Shown: positions 48,677-57,836 of the stretch, one piece after another
Position numbering within the stretch: the first letter of the stretch is position 1
Layout: each line of letters begins with the position of its first letter
Source: Catellatospora citrea
Lineage (GTDB): Bacteria > Actinomycetota > Actinomycetes > Mycobacteriales > Micromonosporaceae
Assembly: GCF_003610235.1 (NCBI RefSeq)
Contig: NZ_RAPR01000001.1
Coordinates: 5,456,001 to 5,520,000 of the forward strand
DNA length: 64,000 nucleotides
Direction: 5' to 3'
The notes under the pieces: generated by a model
Databases searched by the model: none
Seen by the model: the letters and a program-made list of their open reading frames with translations, nothing else
Told to the model about the DNA's origin: nothing
Translations under genes and position numbers: made by a program

Positions 48677-49853
48677 TGCGCTTGCCGGCCAGGGCCTGCT
48701 CGGCCTCCTTGATGCGCTTGGCGTCGCCGGCGGCCTGCGCCCGCTCCAGCCGCGCCTCGGCCTCGGCGACCTGCTCGCGCATCTGCTTGAGCAGCGGGTT
48801 CGCCGACGGCTCGGTGCGCCGCCAGGCGGCGTCCATCGCGTCGCGCACCTTGTCCTCGACCGCGCGCATGCGGCGGTCCAGGCCCGCCACGTTCTCGCGG
48901 GGGACCCGGCCGGTGTCGTGCCACTGGCCCTGGATCTCGCGCAGCAGGTTCTGCGCGGCCTTCGGGTCGGCGTCCACGTCGATGGCCTCGGCCTGGGTCA
49001 GCAGCTCCTGGCGGCGGGTCAGCGCGGCCTTCTGCTCGTTGTCGCGGGCCGAGAAGACCTCGCTGCGGCGCGTGAAGAACGCGTCCTGCGCGGCGCGGAA
49101 CCGGTCCCACAGCTTCTGCTCGGCCTCCTTGGAGGCACGCGGCGCGGCCTTCCAGTCGGCCATGAGCTCCTTGAGCCGGGCCGCGGTGGCCGCCCAGTCG
49201 GTCGACTCGGCCAGCGACTCGGCCTCGGCGACGAGGTCGTCCTTGGCGGTCTGGGCCTGCTTGCGCGCGGCGTCGAGGGTGGCGAAGTGGCCGCCGCGGC
49301 GACGGGTGAAGCTGTCCCGGGCAACCGAGAACCGCTTCCACAGGTCACCGTCGGTCTTCTTGTCGACCCCGCGAATGGTCTTCCACTCGTCGAGGATCTC
49401 CTTGAACCGGTCGCCGGTCGCCTTCCAGCTGGTGGACTCGGCGGCGAGCTTCTCCGCCTCGTCGACCAGGGCGGTCTTGCGGGCCACGGCCTCGACCCGG
49501 GCGGCGTCGCGGGCGGCCTTGGCCTCGCCCGCCTTCTCCTCGGCCAGGGTGGTCAGCCGGTCCAGCCGGGCGGCCAGGCCGTCGATGTCGCCGACGACGT
49601 GTGCCTCGTCCAGGCCGGCCCGCAGCCGCTTGACGGTGGTCAGGGTCTGCGAGGCGTCCGCGGCCCCGGACTTGAGGCGGGTCTCGATCAGGTCGACCTC
49701 GGTGACGAGATCCTCGTACCGGCGGACGAAGTGCGCCAGCCCCTCTTCCGGGGTCCCGGCCTGCCATGATCCGACGGCGCGCTCGCCCGCGGCCGACTTC
49801 ACCCAGACCGTGCCGTCCGCGTCCACCCGGCCATACGATGCCCAGTCGCTCAT
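48645..49853 (-). CDS. DUF349 domain protein
   Basis: 402 residues, almost entirely helical coiled coil with repeated DUF349 units: SWKATGDRFKEILDEWKTIRGVDKKTDGDLWKRFSVARDSF, STDWAATAARLKELMADWKAAPRASKEAEQKLWDRFRAAQDAF, and a third near 285-330 (NLLREIQGQWHDTGRVP). The N-terminal domain (MSDWASYGRVDADGTVWVKSAAGERAVGSWQAG) is a small beta module. DUF349 proteins are common in actinomycetes next to miaA/miaB; the function is unknown, perhaps nucleoid or replication related. The end (KRNFLALAEKSS) is duplicated downstream as a 32-bp tandem repeat. ATG 49851-49853 (minus strand). Confidence 0.9.
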   Translation of the reverse strand: MSDWASYGRVDADGTVWVKSAAGERAVGSWQAGTPEEGLAHFVRRYEDLVTEVDLIETRLKSGAADASQTLTTVKRLRAGLDEAHVVGDIDGLAARLDRLTTLAEEKAGEAKAARDAARVEAVARKTALVDEAEKLAAESTSWKATGDRFKEILDEWKTIRGVDKKTDGDLWKRFSVARDSFTRRRGGHFATLDAARKQAQTAKDDLVAEAESLAESTDWAATAARLKELMADWKAAPRASKEAEQKLWDRFRAAQDAFFTRRSEVFSARDNEQKAALTRRQELLTQAEAIDVDADPKAAQNLLREIQGQWHDTGRVPRENVAGLDRRMRAVEDKVRDAMDAAWRRTEPSANPLLKQMREQVAEAEARLERAQAAGDAKRIKEAEQALAGKRNFLALAEKSS

Positions 49854-50075
49854 GATGTGCCCATCCTCGTTCTTCCCGACCGAACCTCGCCATCACGTGC
49901 GAGGTCGCCGCCACAGCGCAGTTGACCCGTTGTACCGGGGAGAGTAGTTCGTCTCTCCTTCAGCATTGTCACAGGTCCGGCTGGACGCGCGGCGCGCGCC
50001 CAGGACAAGGTGACCTTACGGGGTCCGCGCCGACACCGCACCTGCTCCGCCCCGCAGCGCAGGGCACGATCCGAT

Positions 50076-50081
50076 TACGGT
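50076..50081 (+). promoter_or_regulatory. -10 element (TACGGT) of miaA, leaderless arrangement
   Basis: TACGGT ends 6 bases before GTG 50088, so transcription should begin on the start codon. No ribosome site is present. Confidence 0.45.
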
Positions 50082-50087
50082 TGTCCC

Positions 50088-51017
50088 GTGCGGGTGAACG
50101 AGACAGGTGCGAAAACGGACGCAACGGTGATCGCGGTAGTCGGTCCCACCGCCGCGGGAAAGTCGGCGCTGTCCCTCGCGCTAGCCCACACCCTCGACGG
50201 TGAGGTAGTCAACTGCGATTCGATGCAGTTCTACCGCGGCATGGACATCGGCACCGCCAAGCTCACCCTCGCCGAGCGCGAGGGCGTGCCGCACCACCTG
50301 CTCGACATCTGGCCGGTCACCGAGCCGGCCAGCGTCGCCGAGTACCAGCGGCTGGCCCGCGCGGCGATCGACGACATCCAGGCCCGCGGCCGGGTGGCGC
50401 TGCTGGTCGGCGGGTCCGGGCTCTACCAGCGGGCGGTGCTGGAGGACTTCTCGTTCCCGGGCACCGATCCCGACGTGCGCGCCCGGCTGGAGGCCGAGCT
50501 GGCCGAGGTCGGCCCCGGGCCCCTGCACGAGCGGCTGCACGCGGCCGACCCGGTCGCCGCGGACAAGATCTTGAAGAGCAACGGGCGTCGCATCGTACGG
50601 GCGCTGGAGGTGATCGAACTCACCGGCCGGCCGTTCACCGCCTCCCTGCCCGACCCCGTCCCGGTGTACCCGGTGCTCCAGCTCGCGGTGGACCGCGCCG
50701 ACCTGGACGTGCGGGTCGAGCAGCGGGTCGGGAAGATGTGGGCCGACGGGCTGGTCGACGAGGTGCGCGGGCTGCTGCCGGCGGGGCTCGCGGGCAGCCT
50801 GACCGCGTCTCGGGCGCTCGGTTACCAGCAGGTCCTGGCGTACCTTGACGGTAGGTGCACCGAGCAGCAGGCCCACGACGACACCGTCACCGGGACACGG
50901 CGCTTCGTCCGCCGCCAGCGCTCGTGGCTGCGCCGCGACCCCTCGGTACGCTGGCTCGACGGCGCGGCCCCCGACCTGGTGGCCCAGGCGCTGCGGATGG
51001 TGAGGGAGACGCCGTGA
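50088..51017 (+). CDS. miaA: tRNA dimethylallyltransferase MiaA
   Basis: 309 residues. MiaA attaches dimethylallyl to adenosine 37 of tRNAs, the substrate of MiaB. P-loop VVGPTAAGKSALSLALA (about residues 17-33), the tRNA-binding DSMQFYRGMDIGTAK motif, HHLLDIWPV, GGSGLYQRAVLE, and the late RALGYQQVLAYLDG with RRFVRRQRSWLRRD. GTG 50088 is chosen because a -10-like TACGGT lies 6 bases upstream; the GTG at 50094 is also possible. The stop overlaps the dapF start (GTGA). Confidence 0.96.
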   Translation: MRVNETGAKTDATVIAVVGPTAAGKSALSLALAHTLDGEVVNCDSMQFYRGMDIGTAKLTLAEREGVPHHLLDIWPVTEPASVAEYQRLARAAIDDIQARGRVALLVGGSGLYQRAVLEDFSFPGTDPDVRARLEAELAEVGPGPLHERLHAADPVAADKILKSNGRRIVRALEVIELTGRPFTASLPDPVPVYPVLQLAVDRADLDVRVEQRVGKMWADGLVDEVRGLLPAGLAGSLTASRALGYQQVLAYLDGRCTEQQAHDDTVTGTRRFVRRQRSWLRRDPSVRWLDGAAPDLVAQALRMVRETP

Positions 51018-51814
51018 AGTTCACCAAGGGACACGGCACCGGCAACGACTTCGTGATCATCGAGGATCTCGAGGGCACCGTCGAGCTGACGCCCGCGCTG
51101 GTCGCGGCCCTGTGCGACCGGCGCTTCGGCATCGGTGGCGACGGCGTGCTGCGGGTGCAGCCCTCGACCGACCCGGCCGCGGTCTACTTCATGGACTACT
51201 GGAACTCCGACGGCTCGCTGTCGGAGATGTGCGGCAACGGCGTCCGCGTCTTCGCCCGCTACCTGCACACCACCGGCCTGGCGGGAGACGAGATCCCGCT
51301 GTCCACCCGGGGCGGCCTGCGCACCGCGTACGTCGAGGGCGACCTGGTCCGGGTCGACATGGCCCCGCCCGCGCTGCTCGGCGACTCGGTGGCCGTGATC
51401 GACGGGGTGAGCTACCCCGGCCTGGCGATCTCGATGGGCAACCCGCACCTGGTCTGCGACGTGCCGGCCGAGGTGGCCGAGGCAGTCGACCTGTCCCGCG
51501 CCCCGCAGACCGACCCGGCGCTGTTCCCGGCGGGGGTCAACGTGGAGTTCTCGGTCAAGCTCGCCGAGGACCACCGGCGCATGCGGGTGTACGAGCGCGG
51601 CTCCGGCGAGACGATGTCCTGCGGCACCGGCGCGACCGCCGTCGGCGTGGCCGCCCTGCACACTTCCGGCCGCGACACCGGCACGGTCACCGTCGACGTG
51701 CCCGGCGGCCGCCTGGAGGTCACCCGCGACGCCCGCACCTCGTGGCTGGCCGGCCCCGCCGTCCTCACCTTCACCGGCGAACTCGACCCCACAACCCTGG
51801 TCCGCCGCCCCTGA
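51014..51814 (+). CDS. dapF: Diaminopimelate epimerase DapF
   Basis: 266 residues. DapF interconverts LL- and meso-diaminopimelate using two cysteines: Cys73 in EMCGNGVRV and Cys203 in TMSCGTGATAV, both present. N-terminal KGHGTGNDFVII and the NPHLVCDV loop are also intact. Its product feeds lysine and peptidoglycan. Starts in the GTGA overlap with miaA, so the two form an operon. Upstream partner dapA is at 3.4 kb. Followed by palindrome D2 and the convergent malic enzyme gene. Confidence 0.96.
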   Translation: MKFTKGHGTGNDFVIIEDLEGTVELTPALVAALCDRRFGIGGDGVLRVQPSTDPAAVYFMDYWNSDGSLSEMCGNGVRVFARYLHTTGLAGDEIPLSTRGGLRTAYVEGDLVRVDMAPPALLGDSVAVIDGVSYPGLAISMGNPHLVCDVPAEVAEAVDLSRAPQTDPALFPAGVNVEFSVKLAEDHRRMRVYERGSGETMSCGTGATAVGVAALHTSGRDTGTVTVDVPGGRLEVTRDARTSWLAGPAVLTFTGELDPTTLVRRP

Positions 51815-51855
51815 CGCGCCGCCGCCCGACCCCCGGCGCGCCCGCCCCACCTGCC

Positions 51856-51916
51856 GCAACTCTTGAAGACTCGCGGCCTCCGAGCGTCTCGGAGGCCGCG
51901 AGTCTTCAAGAGTTGC
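51856..51916. repeat. Palindromic repeat family D, copy 2
   Basis: GCAACTCTTGAAGACTCGCG is followed by GCCTCCGAG, then a 3-base loop CGT and the exact reverse complement: a perfect 29-bp stem. It differs from copy 1 at stem positions 10 and 16, and its partners change with it. It lies between convergent dapF and malic enzyme genes. Confidence 0.9.
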
Positions 51917-51928
51917 CGATGGGGGCGG

Positions 51929-53371
51929 TCACGCCTCCGGGATGGGGGCGGGGTCGGAGTCGAGGACCGACGAGGTGGTCGCCTGCTGGGCGACGGCGCG
52001 GACGGCGGCGGCGACGGCGGGGGCGACGCGGGGGTCGAAGACGCTGGGGACGATGACGCTCGGGTTGAGCTTCTCCTCGCCGACGACGTCGGCGATCGCC
52101 ATGGCGGCGGCCAGCGCCATCTCCTCGGTGAACTCCTTGGCCTGCGCGTCGAGCATGCCGCGGAACACGCCGGGGAAGGCCAGCACGTTGTTGATCTGGT
52201 TGGGCTGGTCGGAGCGGCCGGTGGCGACCACGGCGGCGTGCTTGCGGGCCTCCCGCGGGTCGACCTCCGGGTCGGGGTTGGCCAGCGCGAACACGATCGC
52301 GTTCGGGGCCATCCGGGCGATGTCGTCGCCGACCAGCAGGTTGGGCGCGCTGACCCCGATGAAGACGTCCGCGCCGACGATCGCGCCGGGCAGGTCGCCG
52401 GAGTAGTTGTCCTTGTTGGTGTTGTCGACCAGCCACTGCCAGTCCGGCCCGAGGCCGGCCATGTCGCGGTGCAGCGCGCCGCGGCGGTCGTACGCGATGA
52501 CGTCGCCGACGCCCTGCCGCAGCAGCAGCTTCATGATCGCGGTACCGGCGGCGCCCGCGCCGGAGACGACCACCTTGACGTCGGCCAGCTTCTTGCCGAC
52601 CACCCGCAGCGCGTTGGTCAGCGCGGCCAGCACGCAGATCGCGGTGCCGTGCTGGTCGTCGTGGAAGACCGGGATGTCGAGCATCTCCCGCAGCCGGGCC
52701 TCGATCTCGAAGCAGCGCGGCGCGGCGATGTCCTCCAGGTTGATGCCGCCGTAGACCGGGGCGATCGCCTTGACGATCTTGATGATCTCCTCGGTGTCCT
52801 GGGTGTCCAGGCAGACCGGCCAGGCGTCGACCCCGCCGAAGCGCTTGAACAGGGCCGCCTTGCCCTCCATGACCGGCAGCGCGGCGGCCGGGCCCAGATT
52901 GCCCAGGCCGAGCACGGCCGAGCCGTCGGTGACCACCGCGACGGTGTTGCGCTTGATGGTCAGGCGGCGCGCGTCCTCGGGGTTGTCGGCGATGGCCTGG
53001 CAGACCCGGGCCACCCCGGGGGTGTACGCCCGGGACAGCTCGTCACGCGTCTTCAGGTTGACCTTGGAGGTGACCTCGATCTTGCCGCCGAGGTGCAGCA
53101 GGAAGGTGCGGTCGGAGACCTTGCGGACCTCGACGCCGTCCATCGCCTCCAGGGCCTTGACGACCTGGTCGGCGTGGGCGCTGTCGGCGGTGTCGCAGGT
53201 CACGTCGGCGACCACGCGCAGGTGGTCCGAGTCGACCACGTCGACCGCGGTGACGATGGCGCCCGCCTCGCCCACGGCCGTGGTGAGCCGGCCGATCGCC
53301 GAGGAGTCGGCGATCACCGCCACGCGTACGGTGATGGAGTATCCGGCGCTGGGCAGGCGGGTAGTGGGCAC
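51929..53371 (-). CDS. NAD-dependent malic enzyme with N-terminal ACT domain
   Basis: 480 residues. It decarboxylates malate to pyruvate with NAD(P), linking the TCA cycle and pyruvate. Residues 1-85 form an ACT-like regulatory domain ([49 protein letters not shown]). The malic N domain has [36 protein letters not shown] and the divalent-metal [12 protein letters not shown] and FHDDQHGTA. The NAD domain contains [16 protein letters not shown] 53369-53371 is chosen because AAAGG lies 7-8 bases upstream; an ATG 11 codons earlier is possible. Divergent from hflX. The ACT domain suggests allosteric control by a small ligand. Confidence 0.94.
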   Translation of the reverse strand: MPTTRLPSAGYSITVRVAVIADSSAIGRLTTAVGEAGAIVTAVDVVDSDHLRVVADVTCDTADSAHADQVVKALEAMDGVEVRKVSDRTFLLHLGGKIEVTSKVNLKTRDELSRAYTPGVARVCQAIADNPEDARRLTIKRNTVAVVTDGSAVLGLGNLGPAAALPVMEGKAALFKRFGGVDAWPVCLDTQDTEEIIKIVKAIAPVYGGINLEDIAAPRCFEIEARLREMLDIPVFHDDQHGTAICVLAALTNALRVVGKKLADVKVVVSGAGAAGTAIMKLLLRQGVGDVIAYDRRGALHRDMAGLGPDWQWLVDNTNKDNYSGDLPGAIVGADVFIGVSAPNLLVGDDIARMAPNAIVFALANPDPEVDPREARKHAAVVATGRSDQPNQINNVLAFPGVFRGMLDAQAKEFTEEMALAAAMAIADVVGEEKLNPSVIVPSVFDPRVAPAVAAAVRAVAQQATTSSVLDSDPAPIPEA

Positions 53372-53558
53372 GATGTCGCCTTTCGTGGAGTCAGTCGGTT
53401 TCATTTTCCCACTCCGTGGGCGCGACTCCGCCACCGCCTGCTGAACCCCCGGGTAACCCCTGACAACGTTCGCCGGTTCGGCACGGGTAACACAGGTGCG
53501 TTCCGGGTACATCCGTGCCAACCTTGAAGCCGACAGATCGAGAGACGAAGGAGCAGAT

Positions 53559-54995
53559 TTGCCTACTTTCCCCGACACCCTGGTGGCCGAAGAGACCACC
53601 GGTGACCTTGAACTCTCGGAGCGGCATTCGCTGCGCCGGGTGGCCGGGCTCTCCACCGAGCTCGCCGACGTCACCGAGGTCGAATACCGGCAGCTGCGGC
53701 TGGAACGGGTGGTGCTGGTGGGCGTCTGGACCTCCGGCACCGTCGTGGACGCGGAGAACTCCCTCGCGGAGCTCGCCGCGCTCGCGGAGACCGCCGGCTC
53801 GCAGGTGCTCGAAGGCCTGATCCAGCGGCGCAGCCAGCCTGACGCCGCGACATTCATCGGCCGCGGCAAGGTGGACGAGCTGAAGGCGGCGGTGGAGTCG
53901 ACCGGCGCGGACACCGTGATCTGCGACGGCGAGCTGTCCCCGAGCCAGTTGCGCAACCTGGAGCAGAAGATCAAGGTCAAGGTGGTCGACCGGACCGCGC
54001 TGATCCTGGACATCTTCGCCCAGCACGCCAAGAGCAAGGAGGGCAAGGCCCAGGTCGAGCTGGCGCAGCTGCAGTACCTGGTGCCGCGCCTGCGAGGCTG
54101 GGGCGAGGCCCTGTCGCGGCAGACCGGTGGTTCCGGTCGCGGCGGCGGCGCGGGCGGCGGCGTGGGTCTGCGCGGTCCCGGTGAGACGAAGCTGGAGACC
54201 GACCGCAGGCGCATCCGCACCCGGATCGCCAAGCTCAAGCGCGAGATCACCGCGATGGGCGTCATCCGCGACACCAAGCGCGCCGGACGGCGCCGCAACA
54301 CGGTGCCGTCGGTGGCCATCGCCGGCTACACCAACGCGGGCAAGTCCAGCCTGCTCAACCGGCTCACCGGAGCCGGGGTGCTGGTCGAGGACGCGCTGTT
54401 CGCGACCCTGGACACGGCGACCCGCCGCACCGAGGCGCGCGACGGCCGGGTGTACACCCTGTCGGACACGGTCGGCTTCGTGCGGCACCTGCCGCACCAG
54501 CTGGTGGAGGCGTTCCGCTCCACGCTGGAGGAGGTCGCCTACGCCGACCTGGTGGTGCACGTGGTCGACGGGGCCCACCCGGACCCCGAGGAGCAGGTGC
54601 GGGCGGTGCGCGAGGTGCTGGCCGAGGTCGGCGCGGACCGGCTGCCCGAGCTGCTGGTGGTCAACAAGGCCGACGCCGCGCCGCAGGAGATGCTGCTGCG
54701 GCTCAAGCGGGAGTGGCCCGACGCGGTGTTCGTGTCGGCCCGCACCGGTGAGGGCATCGAGGAGCTGCGCGAGATCATCGAGTCGCGGCTGCCGGTGCCG
54801 GCGGTGGAGGTGCTCGCCTGCGTCCCGTACGACCGGGGCGATCTGGTGGCCAAGGTCCACCGCAGGGGTGAGGTACTGGCGTCGGGACACACCGCCGCCG
54901 GGACGCAGCTCAGGGTCCGTGTGGATCGGGAGCTGGCCGCTGAGCTGGGCGTTTATGCCATCACAGATGGTGACTGGGTTACCGACGCATCGTGA
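53559..54995 (+). CDS. hflX: GTPase HflX
   Basis: 478 residues. HflX binds the 50S subunit and splits or rescues stalled ribosomes. The N-terminal HflX domain (VVLVGVWTSGTVVDAENSLAEL ... ATFIGRGKVDELKAAVESTGAD ... GELSPSQLRNLEQ) is complete, the glycine-rich linker GGSGRGGGAGGGVGLRGPGET joins the G domain, with G1 AGYTNAGKSSLLN (about 254-266), G3 DTVGFVRHLP and G4 NKAD. TTG 53559 is chosen over a frame open since 53496 because GAAGGAG lies 5-6 bases upstream; an N-terminal TTG start is unusual but well supported. Divergent from malic enzyme, and next to the propeller protein gene. Confidence 0.95.
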   Translation: MPTFPDTLVAEETTGDLELSERHSLRRVAGLSTELADVTEVEYRQLRLERVVLVGVWTSGTVVDAENSLAELAALAETAGSQVLEGLIQRRSQPDAATFIGRGKVDELKAAVESTGADTVICDGELSPSQLRNLEQKIKVKVVDRTALILDIFAQHAKSKEGKAQVELAQLQYLVPRLRGWGEALSRQTGGSGRGGGAGGGVGLRGPGETKLETDRRRIRTRIAKLKREITAMGVIRDTKRAGRRRNTVPSVAIAGYTNAGKSSLLNRLTGAGVLVEDALFATLDTATRRTEARDGRVYTLSDTVGFVRHLPHQLVEAFRSTLEEVAYADLVVHVVDGAHPDPEEQVRAVREVLAEVGADRLPELLVVNKADAAPQEMLLRLKREWPDAVFVSARTGEGIEELREIIESRLPVPAVEVLACVPYDRGDLVAKVHRRGEVLASGHTAAGTQLRVRVDRELAAELGVYAITDGDWVTDAS

Positions 54996-55046
54996 CGTAT
55001 TAATCGCGTTACACGTGACCGTGCTCTCTCGTGGCAAACTGTCCGG

Positions 55047-56636
55047 ATGCGGTTTACGGGATTCCTGGTGAAGACAGGTGCGGCCCTTTTCGCGGCGGCG
55101 CTCGGAGTCGGGTTGCTCGCCGCCCCCGCGGGGGCGGCACCCACCCCGGCTCCGAGCGGTGCGGCCCAGAACGCCGTGCCGGGCACGAAGGTCTGCACCG
55201 TCACGGGCCCGACGACGAACACTCCCGGCCTGACCGAACTCTCGGGCCTGGTCGCGGTGGGCACCGGCTACTACGCGATCAACGACAGCAACGACGTCAA
55301 GGCGAACATGAAGCTGTTCAAGCTGAATGCCGCCTGCAAGGTGACGAACTCGTACAAGTACAAGGGTGACGGCGCGCTCGACCCCGAGGACGTCGCGGTC
55401 GGCCCCGACGGTGCGATCTGGGTCGCCGACACCGGCGACTCGCACATCAACCAGGAGAACTTCACCGTCACCCACGAGCGCGCCCGGGTCGCGCTGTGGA
55501 AGTTCGTCAACGGGAAGGCGAGCGGTCCGTTCCGGCTGTCCTACCCGGCGAAGAAGTTCGACTCCGAAGCGCTGATCATCGACAGCAAGGGCAACCCGAT
55601 CCTGGTCACCAAGGACTGGGACTTCACCGCGGCCGAGGGCAAGACCTACCTCTTCGCGCCCACCGGCCCGCTGGTCGAGGCCGGTGACCCGACGCCGATG
55701 AAGGAACTCGGCTCGCTCACCCTGCCGCGCACGGAGACCGCCAACCCGATGGGCGGCCTGGGCCGCCGGCAGGTCACCGGCGCCGCCAAGAGCGACGACG
55801 GCACCAAGGTCGTGCTGCGGACCTACGCCGACGCGTTCGAGTGGGACATCACGGGCGACGACATCGTCGGCGCGCTGACCAAGGACAAGCCGCGGGTCAC
55901 GCACCTGCCGGAGGAGCCGTTCGGCGAGGCCATCACCTACGGTCCCGACGGCAAGTTCATCACCGTCTCGGAGACCGAGCAGACCCGCACCGCGATCGCG
56001 GACGCGCAGAAGCCGACGATGCTGAGCTACACCCCGTCGGTGAAGGAGTTCGTCGAGCAGGCCCCGGTCAAGGGCCCGGAGAAGGCCGGCAAGGCCTGGT
56101 ACCTCAGCCTCTTCAGCGACATCGACCAGCTCTACACGGCGCTGGCCGCGATCGGCGTGGTCGGGGTGCTGCTGGTGGTGCTGGGCGTGCTCGGCGTCGT
56201 CAAGGGCCGCAAGCGCAGGGGCCGCAAGGACGACGACATCGACGACGGTTCCGACCCGGTCGACAACTCGGCCACCACGATGCTGGCGCCGGTCGGCGTC
56301 GGCGGGGGCGGCTACCAGTCCGGCTACTACGCCGAGCAGGGCGGCGGCTACGACCCGGGCCACGGCCAGCAGTACGGCGGCCAGCCGGGCGGCTACGACC
56401 CCGGCTACGGCGGCGCGCAGGTGTACGCGGGCAACGGCTACGAGGGCGGCCAGCAGGGCTACGACCCCGGCTACGGCCAGCAACCCGGCTATGGCCAGCA
56501 GTACGGCGGCCCCCAGCAGTACCAGGGCCAGCAGTACGGCCAGGCGCCCGGTGACGGCGTCTACCGGCCCGAGCCCGCCTACTACCAGCCCGACGGCGGC
56601 CAGCCGAACCAGCCGGGCTACGAGCAGTACCGCTGA
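55047..56636 (+). CDS. Secreted/membrane beta-propeller protein with Gly/Gln/Tyr-rich tail
   Basis: 529 residues; no precise family. Signal peptide through AAPAGAA (about residue 32). Residues 45-345 show repeated strands like an NHL/SMP-30-type propeller (LSGLVAVGTGYYAINDSNDVKANMKLFKLN, LDPEDVAVGPDGAIWVADTGDSH, EPFGEAITYGPDGKFITVSE). A single membrane helix follows (about 363-388, LYTALAAIGVVGVLLVVLGVLGVVKGRKRRGRKDD), with a basic stop-transfer. The ~140-residue cytoplasmic tail repeats GGYDPGYG/GQQYGG units, low-complexity and likely disordered. It may be a surface sensor or scaffold. A CAAACT -10-like element ends 6 bases before ATG 55047. Confidence 0.75.
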   Translation: MRFTGFLVKTGAALFAAALGVGLLAAPAGAAPTPAPSGAAQNAVPGTKVCTVTGPTTNTPGLTELSGLVAVGTGYYAINDSNDVKANMKLFKLNAACKVTNSYKYKGDGALDPEDVAVGPDGAIWVADTGDSHINQENFTVTHERARVALWKFVNGKASGPFRLSYPAKKFDSEALIIDSKGNPILVTKDWDFTAAEGKTYLFAPTGPLVEAGDPTPMKELGSLTLPRTETANPMGGLGRRQVTGAAKSDDGTKVVLRTYADAFEWDITGDDIVGALTKDKPRVTHLPEEPFGEAITYGPDGKFITVSETEQTRTAIADAQKPTMLSYTPSVKEFVEQAPVKGPEKAGKAWYLSLFSDIDQLYTALAAIGVVGVLLVVLGVLGVVKGRKRRGRKDDDIDDGSDPVDNSATTMLAPVGVGGGGYQSGYYAEQGGGYDPGHGQQYGGQPGGYDPGYGGAQVYAGNGYEGGQQGYDPGYGQQPGYGQQYGGPQQYQGQQYGQAPGDGVYRPEPAYYQPDGGQPNQPGYEQYR

Positions 56637-56640
56637 GCGC

Positions 56641-56687
56641 ATACGGAAAGCGGCCCGTCCCCGGTCGGGGGCGGGCCGCTGCCGTAT
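56641..56687. terminator. Bidirectional terminator between the propeller gene and lexA
   Basis: AGCGGCCCGTCCCC (56649-56662) pairs with GGGGGCGGGCCGCT (56667-56680) around GGTC; outer ATACGG and CCGTAT add pairing. It separates two convergent genes. Confidence 0.75.
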
Positions 56688-56693
56688 ACGGGC

Positions 56694-57434
56694 TCAGACG
56701 CGGCGCATCACGAAGACGACCTTGCCGAGGATCACCGCGGCGTCGCCGGGGATCGGGTCGTATGCCGGGTTGCGCGGCATCAGCAGCACGTGGCCCTCGC
56801 GCAGCCGGTAGACCTTGACCGTGGCCTCGCCGTCGATCATCGCGGCGACGATGTCGCCGTTCTCGGCGTTGGGCTGCTGGCGCACCACGACCAGGTCGCC
56901 GTCGCAGATCGCGGCCTCGATCATCGAGTCGCCCTTGACCTGGAGCGAGAAGAGCGTGCCCTGGCCGACCAGCTCGCGCGGCAGCGGCAGCACCTCCTCG
57001 ATCGACTCCTCGGCCAGGATCGGCCCACCGGCGGCGATGCGGCCGAGCAGCGGCACGTACACCGGGGTGGGCTGGGCCAGCAGGGCGGCGGCCTCCTCGT
57101 CGGGGTCGACCGGGGTGCGCACGTCCACCGCGCGGGGGCGCGACGGGTCGCGGCGCAGGAAGCCCTTCCGCTCCAGCTCCTTGAGCTGGTAGGCGACCGA
57201 GGACGGGGAGACCAGGCCGACGGCCTCGCCGATCTCGCGCACGGTCGGCGGGTAGCCGTGCTGCTCCACCCACTCGCGGATGACCACGAGGATGCGCTTC
57301 TGACGGCTGCTCAGGTCGGTCGACTGAAGGTCGGCGGGGGAGGCGCTGGTCGCGGAGACCGCGCGCACAGGCCCCGCGCCGGCAGGCGCCGCGGGCGGCC
57401 GGCCGGGCCGGGACGCTCGCTCAGTGGGGGACAT
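56694..57434 (-). CDS. lexA: LexA repressor
   Basis: 246 residues. LexA represses SOS genes and cleaves itself when RecA filaments form. Winged helix at residues 44-105 ([52 protein letters not shown]), cleavage site Ala135-Gly136 in GRIAAGGPI, catalytic Ser170 in KGDSM and Lys207 in ATVKVYR. The first ~40 residues are an actinobacterial extension. ATG 57432-57434 (minus strand) has GGAGG upstream. The promoter carries an SOS box overlapping the -35, so lexA is autoregulated. It is divergent from nrdR. Confidence 0.97.
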   Translation of the reverse strand: MSPTERASRPGRPPAAPAGAGPVRAVSATSASPADLQSTDLSSRQKRILVVIREWVEQHGYPPTVREIGEAVGLVSPSSVAYQLKELERKGFLRRDPSRPRAVDVRTPVDPDEEAAALLAQPTPVYVPLLGRIAAGGPILAEESIEEVLPLPRELVGQGTLFSLQVKGDSMIEAAICDGDLVVVRQQPNAENGDIVAAMIDGEATVKVYRLREGHVLLMPRNPAYDPIPGDAAVILGKVVFVMRRV

Positions 57435-57482
57435 GTCGGACCTCCGGTGGATAGTGACAGCGAACAGCGACTCTCACCGGAC

Positions 57483-57523
57483 ACACTAATGCGACATGAT
57501 GTCAGTTTCAAACATCTGTACGA
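57483..57523 (-). promoter_or_regulatory. lexA promoter with SOS box
   Basis: On the minus strand TTGAAA (57506-57511), 17 bases, TAGTGT (57483-57488) make a good promoter. The SOS box TCGTACAGATGTTTGA (57508-57523) matches TCGAACNNNNGTTCGA at 10 of 12 positions and overlaps the -35, so LexA would block its own promoter. Confidence 0.7.
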
Positions 57524-57610
57524 CTCTGTCGACGGTGTCACGCATGTTTCACGAGTGGGTGACGGTACGTGTTGTTGTCCGCGACACGCCACTCGCAAGG
57601 GCGTTTCAAC

Positions 57611-57689
57611 TTGCCTACGCGTCGGTTGAGGCATAGGTTCAACCCCAACATCTTGTGGTGGCACCGAGCCGACCGCCCATAGATTGGGG
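57611..57689 (+). promoter_or_regulatory. nrdR-nrdJ promoter with two NrdR-box-like sites
   Basis: TTGCCT (57611-57616), 17 bases, TAGGTT (57634-57639) gives a promoter with +1 near 57646. CCCAACATCTTGTGGT (57644-57659) and CCCATAGATTGGGG (57676-57689) resemble NrdR boxes; their centres are 31 bases apart, three helical turns, as tandem NrdR boxes usually are. The first box covers the start site. The 402-base intergenic region 57435-57836 is otherwise without features. Confidence 0.5.
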
Positions 57690-57836
57690 TAAGAGCCCGA
57701 TCTGGGGGTATGGCCGTACCCCCGCATCCGCACCCACCCCCGGGCGCCCGCGACGACGCGGACGCCGGCGGTGCCGTGCCCGGAATGCGGGTCGGGACGC
57801 CGCCCGAGACGACAGACGACGTGGGAGGTGACAGCG

